Shown here: positions 16,990 through 26,059 of the stretch, piece by piece
How positions within the stretch are numbered: the first letter of the stretch is position 1
Layout of the letters: every line of letters begins with the position of its first letter
NCBI RefSeq assembly: GCF_000612585.1
Contig: NZ_JFCA01000038.1
Coordinates: 1 to 64,000 of the forward strand
DNA: 64,000 nt
Origin: Pseudomonas sp. CHM02
Lineage (GTDB): Bacteria > Pseudomonadota > Gammaproteobacteria > Pseudomonadales > Pseudomonadaceae
Direction of reading: 5' to 3'
The notes under the pieces: model-generated
What the model was told of the DNA's origin: nothing
The model's input: only the letters and a program-made list of their open reading frames with translations
Databases searched by the model: none
Program-made: the position numbers and the translations under genes

Positions 16990-18422
16990 CAGAGCTGCGC
17001 GCCATCAAGCATGGGTTTGCGAAACGCCACGCTTTTTACCGGCGGCAGGCGTGCCGGAAACAGTCGCCGGGCCTCCAGCACATTGATGCCGACCATCAGC
17101 CAGAACAGCGCGACCATCACCACCGCAAAGCTGAAGTAGTGGTCGAACAAGCCGCTGACCAGTGCCGAGAGAATCCCGGCCGTGGTGCCCAGCCACAGCG
17201 CATTGTCCTTGGTCAGGCGGATCGGGCCGCTGTCCGGGCGCGCTTCCCGCCACCAGCGCACGGTCACTGCCACAAAGAACAGCATGCCGACGATGCCAGT
17301 CTTGTAGATGAAGTTCAGCCACAGGTTGGAGATGCCCAGCAAGTGGGTGCCCGGCACTGGCGGGTCGACCTTGAAGCCGATGCCGAACGGATACGAGACC
17401 ACCGCCTGCGGGAACATGCGGTATTCGTCGAAACGCACTTCGGTACTGGCGTTGCTCGAGGAAAAAATCGTCGCCAGGCGTTCCTGCAACGGCGGATACG
17501 CGATCACCAGCGCCACGGTCAGCGCCGCGCCGATCATCAGCAGCCGGCCGGTATACGGCACCCGGCGCGTGGCCATCCACAGCAGCACCAGCGCCAGGCT
17601 GACCATCGCGCCGCGGCTACTGGCCAACAGCAAGGCTGCCGCGCCCAGGCACGCTACGCTCAGGCCCAGTGCGCGTTTCCAGCCTTGCTCGGTCATGCCG
17701 AAACAGAAAGCCAGGGGCAGCAGCAACGCCATGATCCCGCCGATGGCATTCGGGTGCATCCAGGGCGAGCCCATGCGCGAAGACATGGCCTCCAGGCCGA
17801 ATTTCAACATGTCGAAGTTGCCGTAGTTGAACAGTGCCAGGACCGGCGCAATGCCGGCCCCGGAGCGCGTGCGCACGAACACCGCAATCGACAGCACCAG
17901 CATCGCCAGGCTGCCCAGCAGCAGGGCGATCACCAGGGATTCACGGTGCTTGTGGTCCACCAGCAACTTGGCGCAGAGGAACACCCCCGACAAATTCAGC
18001 AACCAACGCAGCCAGTTGGCCACGCCGCTGGTGTCGGCGTGGATGGTGACCTGGCCGACGATAAACGGGAACACACTGAACAGCATCAGCCACAACAGCA
18101 TCTGGTCAGTCGGGCGCCGGGTGAGGCTTGGCGTATCCGGCAGGCGTACCAGGAAACTTTGCCAGAGTACCGCGCCCCAGGTCATCGCCAGGATGGCTTC
18201 GCTGACGGTGCTGCGAATGCCCAGGTTGACCGTGGAATAGGGCATGAACGTGGCGACCAGGGCAAACAGCAACAGGCCCCAGAACGGAAAGCGCAGGATC
18301 GTCACCACGCCGGCCAGGCCGATCACGGCGAGGAACGCCTTGGCCGGTGACAGCAACAGCGCGAGGGCGCCAAACAGCAGGCCGAACAGGATCGCAACGA
18401 GGCTGGGCAGATTCACGTTCAC
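16989..18422 (-). CDS. pslJ: Psl polymerase/ligase-like membrane protein PslJ
   Basis: A 477-residue membrane protein with a dozen or so hydrophobic segments and the O-antigen ligase/Wzy-like (Wzy_C) pattern. The loop with MGSPWMHPNAIGGIMALLLPLAF is where these polymerases have conserved residues. It probably polymerises or transfers Psl repeat units at the periplasmic face. The GTG at 18422 was chosen since it overlaps the pslI stop as GTGA and gives a short N-terminus before the first membrane segment; a longer frame from 18488 starts inside pslI without support. Confidence 0.88.
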   Translation of the reverse strand: MNVNLPSLVAILFGLLFGALALLLSPAKAFLAVIGLAGVVTILRFPFWGLLLFALVATFMPYSTVNLGIRSTVSEAILAMTWGAVLWQSFLVRLPDTPSLTRRPTDQMLLWLMLFSVFPFIVGQVTIHADTSGVANWLRWLLNLSGVFLCAKLLVDHKHRESLVIALLLGSLAMLVLSIAVFVRTRSGAGIAPVLALFNYGNFDMLKFGLEAMSSRMGSPWMHPNAIGGIMALLLPLAFCFGMTEQGWKRALGLSVACLGAAALLLASSRGAMVSLALVLLWMATRRVPYTGRLLMIGAALTVALVIAYPPLQERLATIFSSSNASTEVRFDEYRMFPQAVVSYPFGIGFKVDPPVPGTHLLGISNLWLNFIYKTGIVGMLFFVAVTVRWWREARPDSGPIRLTKDNALWLGTTAGILSALVSGLFDHYFSFAVVMVALFWLMVGINVLEARRLFPARLPPVKSVAFRKPMLDGAQL

Positions 18423-19522
18423 TTCAACTCCTCGATCAGTTCCGCCAGGCGCCGGCGATAGGCGTGATGGTTGAAGCGTTCGGCCCACTGCCGGCGTTGC
18501 TCGGGCGATTCCTCATCGGCCCGTTCGCCCAGGCTGACCATCAACTGCGTCAGCGCCGTGCCATCGGAGGGCGAAAAACGCGGTGCCGACGGCGGGGTGA
18601 TTTCATCCAGCGAGGTGCCGCTGGCCACCGCCACCGGAGTGCCGACACTCAGGGCTTCGATGACCGGCAGACCGAAGCCTTCGGCATACGAAGGCTGCCA
18701 CAGACGCGAGGCCTGGCGGTACAGCGCGTGCAACTCGGCATCCGACACGCCACTCAGCGCACGAATGCCTGGCAGTGAGCGCTGGGCTTCGGGCAAATGG
18801 TCGAGGCTGCCCACCAGTACCAATTCCGGCACGGCGGGTGACTGGCGCCGCGCCTGTTGCCAGGCCTCTACCAGGAACGGCACGTTCTTGCGCAGCTCGC
18901 GGGTGCCCACCAACAGCCAATAACGCTCGGGCAGTTGGCGTGCACTGAGGTCCGCCGCCAGCTCGAAAAAGCCATCGACCTGATTGGGCAGTACTCGAAT
19001 CTTGCCCGCCGCCTTGGGGAACAACCGCGCGGTTTCATCGGCGCTGTACCGTGACGGCGCCCACACCCGGTCGGAGCTGTGCACCGCGTAGGCAATCGAC
19101 AGGCGATCGCTGGTCTTGTAGATCAGCGCTTTCAAACGGTTGGCGTGGTAGTTGTTGAGGGTAATCTGGAACAGGTCGTGCAACAGCACCACGGTGCGCA
19201 GCCCCTTCGGCTTGGGCGGCAACGGCAGGCCCATGTTGAAGGTGCTGATGTACAGATCGATCTGCTCCTCACGCAAGGCCCGCGGTAGAAAGCCGGCCTC
19301 GAAACGCAAGCGATTCTGCGGCTGGTGCATGGCGGTCTTGGCGCAGCCCCAGGCCGGGCAGTGGGCCTGCAAGCGGGTTTCATCGCCCAGGGGCGCCACG
19401 GCAAACCGCTCAAGCTCGATGCCCGGCAGGCTGAGCAGGGCGCTTTCCAGCGCATACACCTGGCGGCTGATGCCCGATTGTGGCGAGGTGCCGACGGTGC
19501 GGTAATCCAGGCCTACACGCAT
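18419..19522 (-). CDS. pslI: Psl glycosyltransferase PslI (GT4)
   Basis: A 367-residue retaining glycosyltransferase of the GT4 type, acting in the cytoplasm on the lipid-linked Psl repeat unit. The C-terminal nucleotide-sugar half shows WLLVGTRELRKNVPFLVEAW and the E(x7)E motif EGFGLPVIE. It overlaps pslH upstream by 10 nt and pslJ downstream by 4 nt. Psl contains mannose, rhamnose and glucose; which linkage this enzyme forms is not visible in the sequence. Confidence 0.9.
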   Translation of the reverse strand: MRVGLDYRTVGTSPQSGISRQVYALESALLSLPGIELERFAVAPLGDETRLQAHCPAWGCAKTAMHQPQNRLRFEAGFLPRALREEQIDLYISTFNMGLPLPPKPKGLRTVVLLHDLFQITLNNYHANRLKALIYKTSDRLSIAYAVHSSDRVWAPSRYSADETARLFPKAAGKIRVLPNQVDGFFELAADLSARQLPERYWLLVGTRELRKNVPFLVEAWQQARRQSPAVPELVLVGSLDHLPEAQRSLPGIRALSGVSDAELHALYRQASRLWQPSYAEGFGLPVIEALSVGTPVAVASGTSLDEITPPSAPRFSPSDGTALTQLMVSLGERADEESPEQRRQWAERFNHHAYRRRLAELIEELK

Positions 19523-20730
19523 GCGCGCTCCTTTTGATTCAACGGTGAGAGGGCGGCGTACACCGTTTCCAGTTGGCTGGCGGCGACGCTCCAGTCATGG
19601 GCGCGACGCACATAGGCGCGGCCGGCCTCACCCATGGGCGCGGCGGCGTCGGGAGATTGCAACAGGCGCACCACAGCGTCCGCCAGGGCGGCGGCGGTTT
19701 GCCCGCCGAGGTAGTCCAGGCCTTCCACCAGGTCCAACCCTGAGACGCCTTGCTCGGTACTGGCCAGCGGCAAGCCGGCGGCCAGCGCTTCGAGCACCTT
19801 GAGCTTGGAACCGCCGCCATGGCGCAACGGCGCCAGAAACACCGAACAACTCGATTGCAGGTTCAGCAGGTTGGGCACAAAACCCTGCCACTCGATGCGC
19901 GGGTCCTGCCAGCGCTCACGCCAACTGGCGGGCATGCCGAAACCACACACGCTCAGGCGTGCGTCCGGGCAACGCGCCCAGACCTTGGGCAGGATCTCGT
20001 CCAGGGCCCACTCGATGGCGTCCACGTTGGGCGCGTATTCATAGTTGCCCAGGAACAGCACGCGGCGTGTCGACGGGTCGGGGCGGGCGGCCGCGAAGTG
20101 ATCGCAGTCCACGCCATTGACCACCACCGACACCGGTTTGCCAGCGATTTTCGCCAGGGTCTGTGCATCGCTGTCGGTCACCGCCACCACCTGCGTGGCC
20201 TGGCGCATCACGCGCCGTTCCCAGCGCGTGTAGCGCCATTGGTCATAGCGAATGAACGGCAGCGACCAGCCTGGCAGACGGTCGTAGGTGGCCGCGCCCA
20301 GGGCTGATTCGACATTGTGTTCAGTCAGCACGAACGGTTGGGATCTGCGCGCCAGCGCATCTTCGTACGGCTGAAAGCTGTAGCTGTGCTCGATCTGCAC
20401 CACGTCCCAATGCTCGTTGAGCAATTGCTTGAACGTATCCTGCAGGGCGCCCGACAAACCATTCACACTGGCCAGCAGCGGGTAGGGCGCAAACAGCGCG
20501 GCGACCAGGGTCTTCACGCTGCGCAACGGGCGGCGCGGCAGGATGATCAGGTGCTCGACAAACGCCTCCAGCACCTGGCGGTCGGTGAGGGAAACCGGGT
20601 GCTTGTCATGCAGCAGCAAGGTGATCCGATGCCCACGCGCGGCCAGGCTGCGCAGCAGGTGGAACTGGCGCGTCTTGCCGCCGCTGGTGGCAGGCCAGGG
20701 TGAATAGGGCAGGATCCATAAAATGCGCAT
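19513..20730 (-). CDS. pslH: Psl glycosyltransferase PslH (GT4)
   Basis: A GT4 glycosyltransferase of 405 residues. The N-domain starts MRILWILPYSPWPATSGGKTRQFHLLRSLAARGH, a common start for sugar transferases binding the acceptor. The C-domain has VLFLGNYEYAPNVDAIEWAL and HGGGSKLKVLEALAAGLPL, covering the donor-binding site. The ATG at 20730 follows GAGG by 6 nt and lies 8 nt after the pslG stop; a frame extending to 20748 has no support. It adds one sugar to the Psl repeat unit on the cytoplasmic side. Confidence 0.9.
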   Translation of the reverse strand: MRILWILPYSPWPATSGGKTRQFHLLRSLAARGHRITLLLHDKHPVSLTDRQVLEAFVEHLIILPRRPLRSVKTLVAALFAPYPLLASVNGLSGALQDTFKQLLNEHWDVVQIEHSYSFQPYEDALARRSQPFVLTEHNVESALGAATYDRLPGWSLPFIRYDQWRYTRWERRVMRQATQVVAVTDSDAQTLAKIAGKPVSVVVNGVDCDHFAAARPDPSTRRVLFLGNYEYAPNVDAIEWALDEILPKVWARCPDARLSVCGFGMPASWRERWQDPRIEWQGFVPNLLNLQSSCSVFLAPLRHGGGSKLKVLEALAAGLPLASTEQGVSGLDLVEGLDYLGGQTAAALADAVVRLLQSPDAAAPMGEAGRAYVRRAHDWSVAASQLETVYAALSPLNQKERACV

Positions 20731-20738
20731 GGCAGGCC

Positions 20739-22067
20739 TCAATCCCATAACAGTATTTGCAGGTTCGACTTGACCGGGACGGTCAGGCCGCTGGTGCCGC
20801 TCACCGGGGTTTGTGTGCCGCGCAGCGGGTCGTACAAGGTGGCGCTGGACAGGCCCGGCAAATGCGCGTTACCGCCCTGGGCTGACCAGAAAAACCACAC
20901 TTTGCGGCCGTCGGCGCGGGTCCAGCCGATGCTGAACAGGCCGTCGGGCAACGAGTCGGCCACCGGTGGATCGCCCGGAGTAAGTTGCGGCCCGGTGACG
21001 TCGAGGAAGTTTTTCAGGGCGGTGTAGACCGGCTTGGGGTTGGTATCGATATCCAGCAAGCCATAAGACTGATCACGCACGCTGGCGCGCTGATCGAGGT
21101 CGCTCAAGGTGAACAGAAAGATCTTGTCGTAATCCATCGCGCTCATCAGTGCCAGGCGGCGAATCACGTAGTCGGCCTGTGCCTGGGGCGTGATGAGGTC
21201 CTGGGCATCTTTTGGACCCTTGTAGGTCGACCAGCCCCATTCGGTACTCCACAGGGTTTGCACACCGCCATTGCGCAGGGCCTGGTTGAGCTGAGTGGCC
21301 TTGGTGATGAAATCCAGGTGGGCCGGGTCGTTGCCTTCGGGCAACTGTGTGTAGGGATGGTACGAGATGATCGTGTTCAAACTGGCCACGCCCAGCGCGC
21401 CCAAGGCGTCGAACATGGTCTGGCCGTTGGGCATCTCACTGAAAAACGCCATGCCGGCAGCCACCACCGGCTTGTTCGGGTTCACCGCGCGCAGGGCCGT
21501 GGTGGTCGCGGTGAGCAGTGCGGCGAAACCGGCCGGGTCCGCCGCAGGGCGCCAGAAGCCCAGCAAGTTCGGTTCGTTCCATACCTGCCACGCATCCACG
21601 CTGGGGTAGCGCTGCGACAGCAACGCCATGCGGTTGGCGAACACGTTCGGATCCTTGGGCGGATACTGGTCCTGATACGGCGCACCCGCTGGCGCGGTGG
21701 TGGCGAAAGGCGCCGAGCCCACGAGATAGAACACCGACTTGAGCTGGTTGTCCTGCAACTTGCCGACCAACTGGTCCAGGGCTGCGACCTGATACTGGTT
21801 CTCGGCGGGCTCCAACTGATCCCAGTGCAGATCCAGGCGAACCCACTCCAGGCCCAGGGCCTTGAGGCGGTCGATCTGCTTCTGATAGCGCTCGGGGCTG
21901 AACCACAAGAATTGCGCATTCACGCCCAGGAAATCCTTCCAGATCACCGCCTTGTTGCCCTTGAGCACATGGCTTTCGGCATCGGCCTGGCGTCCCCACA
22001 AGAATGCGGTCAAACCCAGCGCGGTAACCACGGCAAGGGTGGCGAGGTAGGTGCGTTTACGCGCCAT
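20739..22067 (-). CDS. pslG: Psl glycoside hydrolase PslG (GH39)
   Basis: A 442-residue GH39-type glycosidase held by an N-terminal membrane anchor (residues 8-25) facing the periplasm. With the ATG at 22067, the acid/base in VWNEPN is Glu165 and the nucleophile in STEWGWS is Glu276. These are exactly the numbers reported for P. aeruginosa PslG, which supports this start over the TTG at 22082. PslG cleaves Psl and influences polymer release and biofilm structure. A C-terminal beta domain follows from about residue 360. It overlaps the pslF end by 11 nt. Confidence 0.94.
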   Translation of the reverse strand: MARKRTYLATLAVVTALGLTAFLWGRQADAESHVLKGNKAVIWKDFLGVNAQFLWFSPERYQKQIDRLKALGLEWVRLDLHWDQLEPAENQYQVAALDQLVGKLQDNQLKSVFYLVGSAPFATTAPAGAPYQDQYPPKDPNVFANRMALLSQRYPSVDAWQVWNEPNLLGFWRPAADPAGFAALLTATTTALRAVNPNKPVVAAGMAFFSEMPNGQTMFDALGALGVASLNTIISYHPYTQLPEGNDPAHLDFITKATQLNQALRNGGVQTLWSTEWGWSTYKGPKDAQDLITPQAQADYVIRRLALMSAMDYDKIFLFTLSDLDQRASVRDQSYGLLDIDTNPKPVYTALKNFLDVTGPQLTPGDPPVADSLPDGLFSIGWTRADGRKVWFFWSAQGGNAHLPGLSSATLYDPLRGTQTPVSGTSGLTVPVKSNLQILLWD

Positions 22068-23247
22068 AAGCGTCTGCGCCAATAGCGTGCTCGAAGAGCT
22101 GCTTGAATTTCTGCGCGGTCAACGGCCACAGGCGTTCGCGGCCAATCTCCCCGGCGCGCTCGGCCCAGTCCCGCGCCAGCAGCGGGGTGCGTGCCAGGCG
22201 CGACAGTTGCTGGCCGAGCGCAGCCACATCGCCCTCGGGGTAGATCGCGCCATTGCCGCTGGCAACTTCCTCGGCAAACGCGCGCGCGTCGGAGGTGATC
22301 GCGCCGCGCCCGCAGGCGGTGGCCCAGGACAACGCGCCACTGGTGCCGCGCTGGCGCCCCAGCAGGGCGAGTTTTTTCGATTCGCGGTAGGGCAGCACCA
22401 TCACATGGTGGGCCTGGATGGTCTGGGCGATTTCATCGGCCGGCAGGTTCAGGCGCCAGTCGATGGAACCGGTCAGACCCAGTGCAGCGATCTGCGCGTT
22501 CAACTGCTCCAGGTAGTTACCGCACGCACCAAAGGCCATTTCCGCAAAGGTGCCACCGGCCAGGGTCAGGCGCACGCGGTCGCGCAATTCGGGGGCTTGC
22601 TTGAACACATCGGCCAGGGCTTGCACCAGGTCTTCGATGCCTTTGCCACGGTAGATAAAACCGAAATACAGCAGGCGCAGGGTGTCCAACGCCGGCAGCG
22701 GTGCCGGTGCAATCGCCAGGTTGGCATGGTTGATCACCGCCACGTTGCCGGCCGGCAATTGCATGCGCTGGCTCAAGCAGTCGGCGCCCAGGCGCGTGAG
22801 GGTCACCAGCCGGGTCAGCCCCTTGGCGACCTGGCGTTCTTCGCGCAAGGTCAGTGGGTCGGCCAGCACCACGGCGGCCTGGGGCAGCGGGCTGGGCAGG
22901 CGCTCCAGCAGGTTCAAGGGGAAGGGAAGATGCTCACGCCTCCAGACGATGCGCTCCGGGTCATGCACGGTGGCCGTCAACGGCAACCGAGGGTAAGCCT
23001 TACGCAGTTCACGCAAGGCCAGGAACTCCCCCAGCCGCCCGCCGCCCAGCTCGGCGTGCACCAGGTCGACGGTGTGCCAATCGAAGCCGGCAATGGCTTG
23101 CTTGATCGCCTCCGAGTTGCTCGCCACACCGGCCAACGGCGTCAGCACCGTCACCCCGAGATGTTCCAGTGCCGTGCGGAAATGGTTCGCGTAGTCGGCG
23201 ATCCCGTTTTTCTCCGGTGGCAACGGCGCGAGCAGGGCGATACGCAT
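22057..23247 (-). CDS. pslF: Psl glycosyltransferase PslF (GT4)
   Basis: A 396-residue GT4 glycosyltransferase. The N-terminus MRIALLAPLPPEKNGIADYANHF is typical of bacterial GT4 enzymes. The donor domain has LRLLYFGFIYRGKGIEDLVQAL and a serine/glycine-rich SGALSWATACGRG loop in place of the usual EGFG motif, with the GNGAIYPEGD segment beyond. Start overlaps the pslE stop as TGATG. It acts with PslC, PslH and PslI on the lipid-linked repeat unit. The atypical loop may reflect a different donor; this is inference. Confidence 0.88.
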   Translation of the reverse strand: MRIALLAPLPPEKNGIADYANHFRTALEHLGVTVLTPLAGVASNSEAIKQAIAGFDWHTVDLVHAELGGGRLGEFLALRELRKAYPRLPLTATVHDPERIVWRREHLPFPLNLLERLPSPLPQAAVVLADPLTLREERQVAKGLTRLVTLTRLGADCLSQRMQLPAGNVAVINHANLAIAPAPLPALDTLRLLYFGFIYRGKGIEDLVQALADVFKQAPELRDRVRLTLAGGTFAEMAFGACGNYLEQLNAQIAALGLTGSIDWRLNLPADEIAQTIQAHHVMVLPYRESKKLALLGRQRGTSGALSWATACGRGAITSDARAFAEEVASGNGAIYPEGDVAALGQQLSRLARTPLLARDWAERAGEIGRERLWPLTAQKFKQLFEHAIGADAYGA

Positions 23248-25238
23248 CAGAATGCCCCCCGGTATTTACCGATGGTCTGCAGCACTTTGCTCGGTACTTC
23301 GAACTTGCGCCGGTTGATGATGATGCCGTCCACTTTGCCGAACGCGGTGTTGAGGATCGACAGCGCATGCTCGACCACCGGTACGGTACTTTTGCGGGCT
23401 TCTACCACCAGCCCGATCAGGTCGGCGCGGCGCAGGGTAATAAACGCTTCGCGGTTGTCCAGCAGGGCCGAGGCGTCCAGCAATACCACTTCACCCGGCG
23501 CGGCAGCTTCCGGCCCGCCGACCCGCACGCTGATGCCGTTCTCGTGCAGCAACTGGCGCAGTTGCTCGACCACAAAGGTCACGCCTTCGCCGTGGCGTGC
23601 CGAGGTCAGGCCCAGCGTCAGGCCCTGTTCGGCAATGCGGTCGGGCTGCAGCAAACTGTACAGCCGGTAGATGCTCGCATTGAACGCGTTGGCACTTTGC
23701 GCGGTGGTGGTGTCCAGTTCCGGCAGGGTGGTCCACAGCGGCAGGCCGAACTTGCGCTCCACCAGACCGCCGTCGTGAATGCGCTGGTCCAGCAGGTAGC
23801 ATAGGTAGATCACCAGCAAGCCGACGACGATGGCGAACGGGATCGCCAGGATCAGCATCACCAGGGTTTTCGGGAAGATGCGGCCCGGGTTCAGGGTGGC
23901 CTCTTCGATCACCGCGATGTTGCTGATCTGGCTATTGTCCAGCTCGCGGTCGATGCGCGATTTTTCCAGGTTGTCGACATACAGCGCGTAGTTGCGCTCG
24001 GTGGCGCTCAACTCGCGGGACAGGCGCGCCAGCTCCGGCTCGATCTCCAGGGCTTGCTTGCGTTGCGCTTCGAGGTTCTCCAATTGCTTCTGCTGCTGAA
24101 CCAGCTGGGTGCGCAGCGCCTGGTTGTTGCTGGTCTCATCCAGCAGCACGCGCTGCAGGTGGATTTCCAGGGTGTTCGGCGCACGGTTTTCGGAGGACTG
24201 CACCGTGTTGCTCTCGTTGGCGACCTGGGCCTCCATGGCCCGGATCGACGCATCCAGGGCTTTGACCGGCGGCGCGTTGTCGGTGTAGGTGCGCATCATG
24301 TCGGCCTTTTCCAGCAGCTTCTGGTTAAGCAGGCGCCGCAAGTCCTGCTGCTGTGGGTTCAGTGCGATCTGGCGCACCGTGGTGACTTCCTTGGGCTGGC
24401 CCTTGAGCTGATTGCGCGTGCTCTGGATGGCACTGTCGGACGAGGCGATCAGCCGCGTGGTGTTGAAGGTCTCGCCGCGCAGCACGTTGATGCGCTCGGA
24501 CAAGTCTTCCAGGCGGTCGGTGATGCTCGCCGCGCCGATCTCGTTCAGGTGGGTGAGGATCTGTTGCTTGTAGCTCTTGATCTCGGCAGCGCTGTTGGAC
24601 ACCTGGCCTTCATAGAAGGCATACAGGCTCTTGCGCCCCAGGGCCTGGGTACGTTCGTTGATGTAGGTCTCGACCCAATCCTTGACCACCGCCTGGGCGA
24701 TTTCCGGGTCGCTCCATTTGAACGTGATGTCCATCACCGTGGAACCGGCGGCGTGGCTGACCTCGAAGTTCTTCTCCAGGCTGGCGGCCAGACGCTCCAC
24801 CGGCGTGGTTTTTTCGATGATGCCAACGGTTTCCAGCACTACGCGCAGGCCATCGAACACGGCGCCCACGCCACTCTTGACGTAGTACTTGGTGCGCTTC
24901 CAGAAGCCTTCCGGTGGTGGTGCGTTTTCGATCACTTCCAGGTAGTGCTCGGCCACGGCGCGCACGATAGGCCGACCGGTGAGCAGGCGCTCCTCGTCGA
25001 CAATCGGGTCGCGCTGGGTGCTGGGCATTACCAGCGCCTGGCGGTTGCTGATCTCGATGGGCAAGGTCGAATCCCGTCCCGGCTTGACCAACAGGCGCGC
25101 GGTGGATTCGTACTTGGCCGGCAGCAGGAACGCCCCGAGCAGGATGATCACCAGCGCGGCAATCGCCGCCAGTTTGAACGCGTGCCGGAAGATGAAGAAC
25201 AAGCGCAGAAGATCACGAAAAGAACGGATCTCGATCAT
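23247..25238 (-). CDS. pslE: Psl co-polymerase PslE (Wzz/Wzc-like)
   Basis: A 663-residue polysaccharide co-polymerase controlling chain length and linking synthesis to export. It has a Wzz domain with a first membrane segment at about 22-43, a long periplasmic coiled-coil region (about 170-430), and a second membrane segment (TLVMLILAIPFAIVVGLLVIYLCYLL). A cytoplasmic kinase-like domain follows. Where BY-kinases have a Walker A with GKS/T, this protein reads TSARHGEGVTF, with no lysine, and there is no tyrosine-rich tail. It is therefore likely inactive as a kinase. AAGGAG upstream overlaps the pslD stop. Confidence 0.92.
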   Translation of the reverse strand: MIEIRSFRDLLRLFFIFRHAFKLAAIAALVIILLGAFLLPAKYESTARLLVKPGRDSTLPIEISNRQALVMPSTQRDPIVDEERLLTGRPIVRAVAEHYLEVIENAPPPEGFWKRTKYYVKSGVGAVFDGLRVVLETVGIIEKTTPVERLAASLEKNFEVSHAAGSTVMDITFKWSDPEIAQAVVKDWVETYINERTQALGRKSLYAFYEGQVSNSAAEIKSYKQQILTHLNEIGAASITDRLEDLSERINVLRGETFNTTRLIASSDSAIQSTRNQLKGQPKEVTTVRQIALNPQQQDLRRLLNQKLLEKADMMRTYTDNAPPVKALDASIRAMEAQVANESNTVQSSENRAPNTLEIHLQRVLLDETSNNQALRTQLVQQQKQLENLEAQRKQALEIEPELARLSRELSATERNYALYVDNLEKSRIDRELDNSQISNIAVIEEATLNPGRIFPKTLVMLILAIPFAIVVGLLVIYLCYLLDQRIHDGGLVERKFGLPLWTTLPELDTTTAQSANAFNASIYRLYSLLQPDRIAEQGLTLGLTSARHGEGVTFVVEQLRQLLHENGISVRVGGPEAAAPGEVVLLDASALLDNREAFITLRRADLIGLVVEARKSTVPVVEHALSILNTAFGKVDGIIINRRKFEVPSKVLQTIGKYRGAF

Positions 25239-25253
25239 TGGGATGTCGCTCCT

Positions 25254-26054
25254 TTAGTTATTGCCGCCGCTGGTTCGGGTGTAGTTGTAGCCAACCCCAA
25301 TGGACTTGGTGAACGGGATCAGTTGGTTCATGTAGGTATCCACTCCCTGGATTCGCTCGCCAACGTTGGATTTGGGCACGAACACCACATCGCCGCGTTG
25401 CAGGTGCACGGGTTTGCGTCCGTTGGCGCCGGTCTTGAGCAACTGGCTGAAGTCCAGGAAGTAAGCGCGGTATGCGCCCTGGGCGTCTTCACGCAGCAGG
25501 GCGACCATGCTGGCGTTGCCCGCCGGGCTGACCCCGCCGGCACCGATGATCGCCTGTTCCAGGGTATTGGCCGTACCGAGTTGCACCGCCGTCGGGTTGT
25601 TCACCGCACCGCCGACAATGATCGAGCTGCCCGGCGCCTGGTTGATATTCACCGTCACCCGTGGCTCGCGGTAGGTCGGCGCGAGCTTGTTGGTCAACTC
25701 GGTGGCCAGCTCCGAAGGCTGGCGCCCGGCAACCTGGATCGGCCCCAGGAACGGGTAGTTGATCTTGCCGTCGGTCTGCACTGTGTACAGCGTCAGCTCG
25801 TAGATGGTACTGACGTTGAACGCCGACAGCGTTGGCATCTCGCCGGCATCGCGCACGATGCGCAACTGGTCGCCGATGCGGATGCGCTCCACCGCCGGTG
25901 GCAATTGGGCCAGTTGGTCGAGGGCGCGTTTGCCTTCCTCGACGGTCTTGCCGTCCGGCGGCACGATACGCGCCGGTGTATTGCAGGCGGCCAGGGCCAT
26001 CATGGCCATGACGAGCAGGGTACGTTTCATCAAGGGGGACTTCCTGTAGGTCAT
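25254..26054 (-). CDS. pslD: Psl outer-membrane export lipoprotein PslD (Wza family)
   Basis: A 266-residue polysaccharide-export (OPX) protein. The signal peptide ends in the lipobox LAAC, so the mature protein is lipidated at Cys. The Poly_export domain (VERIRIGDQLRIVRDAG...YELTLYTVQTDGKINYPFLGPIQVAGR) and a SLBB segment (IIVGGAVNNPTAVQLGTANTLEQAIIGAGG) follow. It is expected to form the periplasm-to-surface exit with PslE. The ATG at 26054 has GGAGGT 7 nt upstream; an alternative ATG at 26030 would remove eight residues but keep the lipobox. A much longer frame to 26279 is an artefact of reading into pslC. Confidence 0.9.
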   Translation of the reverse strand: MTYRKSPLMKRTLLVMAMMALAACNTPARIVPPDGKTVEEGKRALDQLAQLPPAVERIRIGDQLRIVRDAGEMPTLSAFNVSTIYELTLYTVQTDGKINYPFLGPIQVAGRQPSELATELTNKLAPTYREPRVTVNINQAPGSSIIVGGAVNNPTAVQLGTANTLEQAIIGAGGVSPAGNASMVALLREDAQGAYRAYFLDFSQLLKTGANGRKPVHLQRGDVVFVPKSNVGERIQGVDTYMNQLIPFTKSIGVGYNYTRTSGGNN

Positions 26055-26059
26055 GATGC

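Noticed and set aside
15658..17139. Plus-strand frame rich in Gln and Arg opposite pslK
   Set aside because: Composition is an artefact of reading the complement of Leu/Ala-rich membrane-protein codons.
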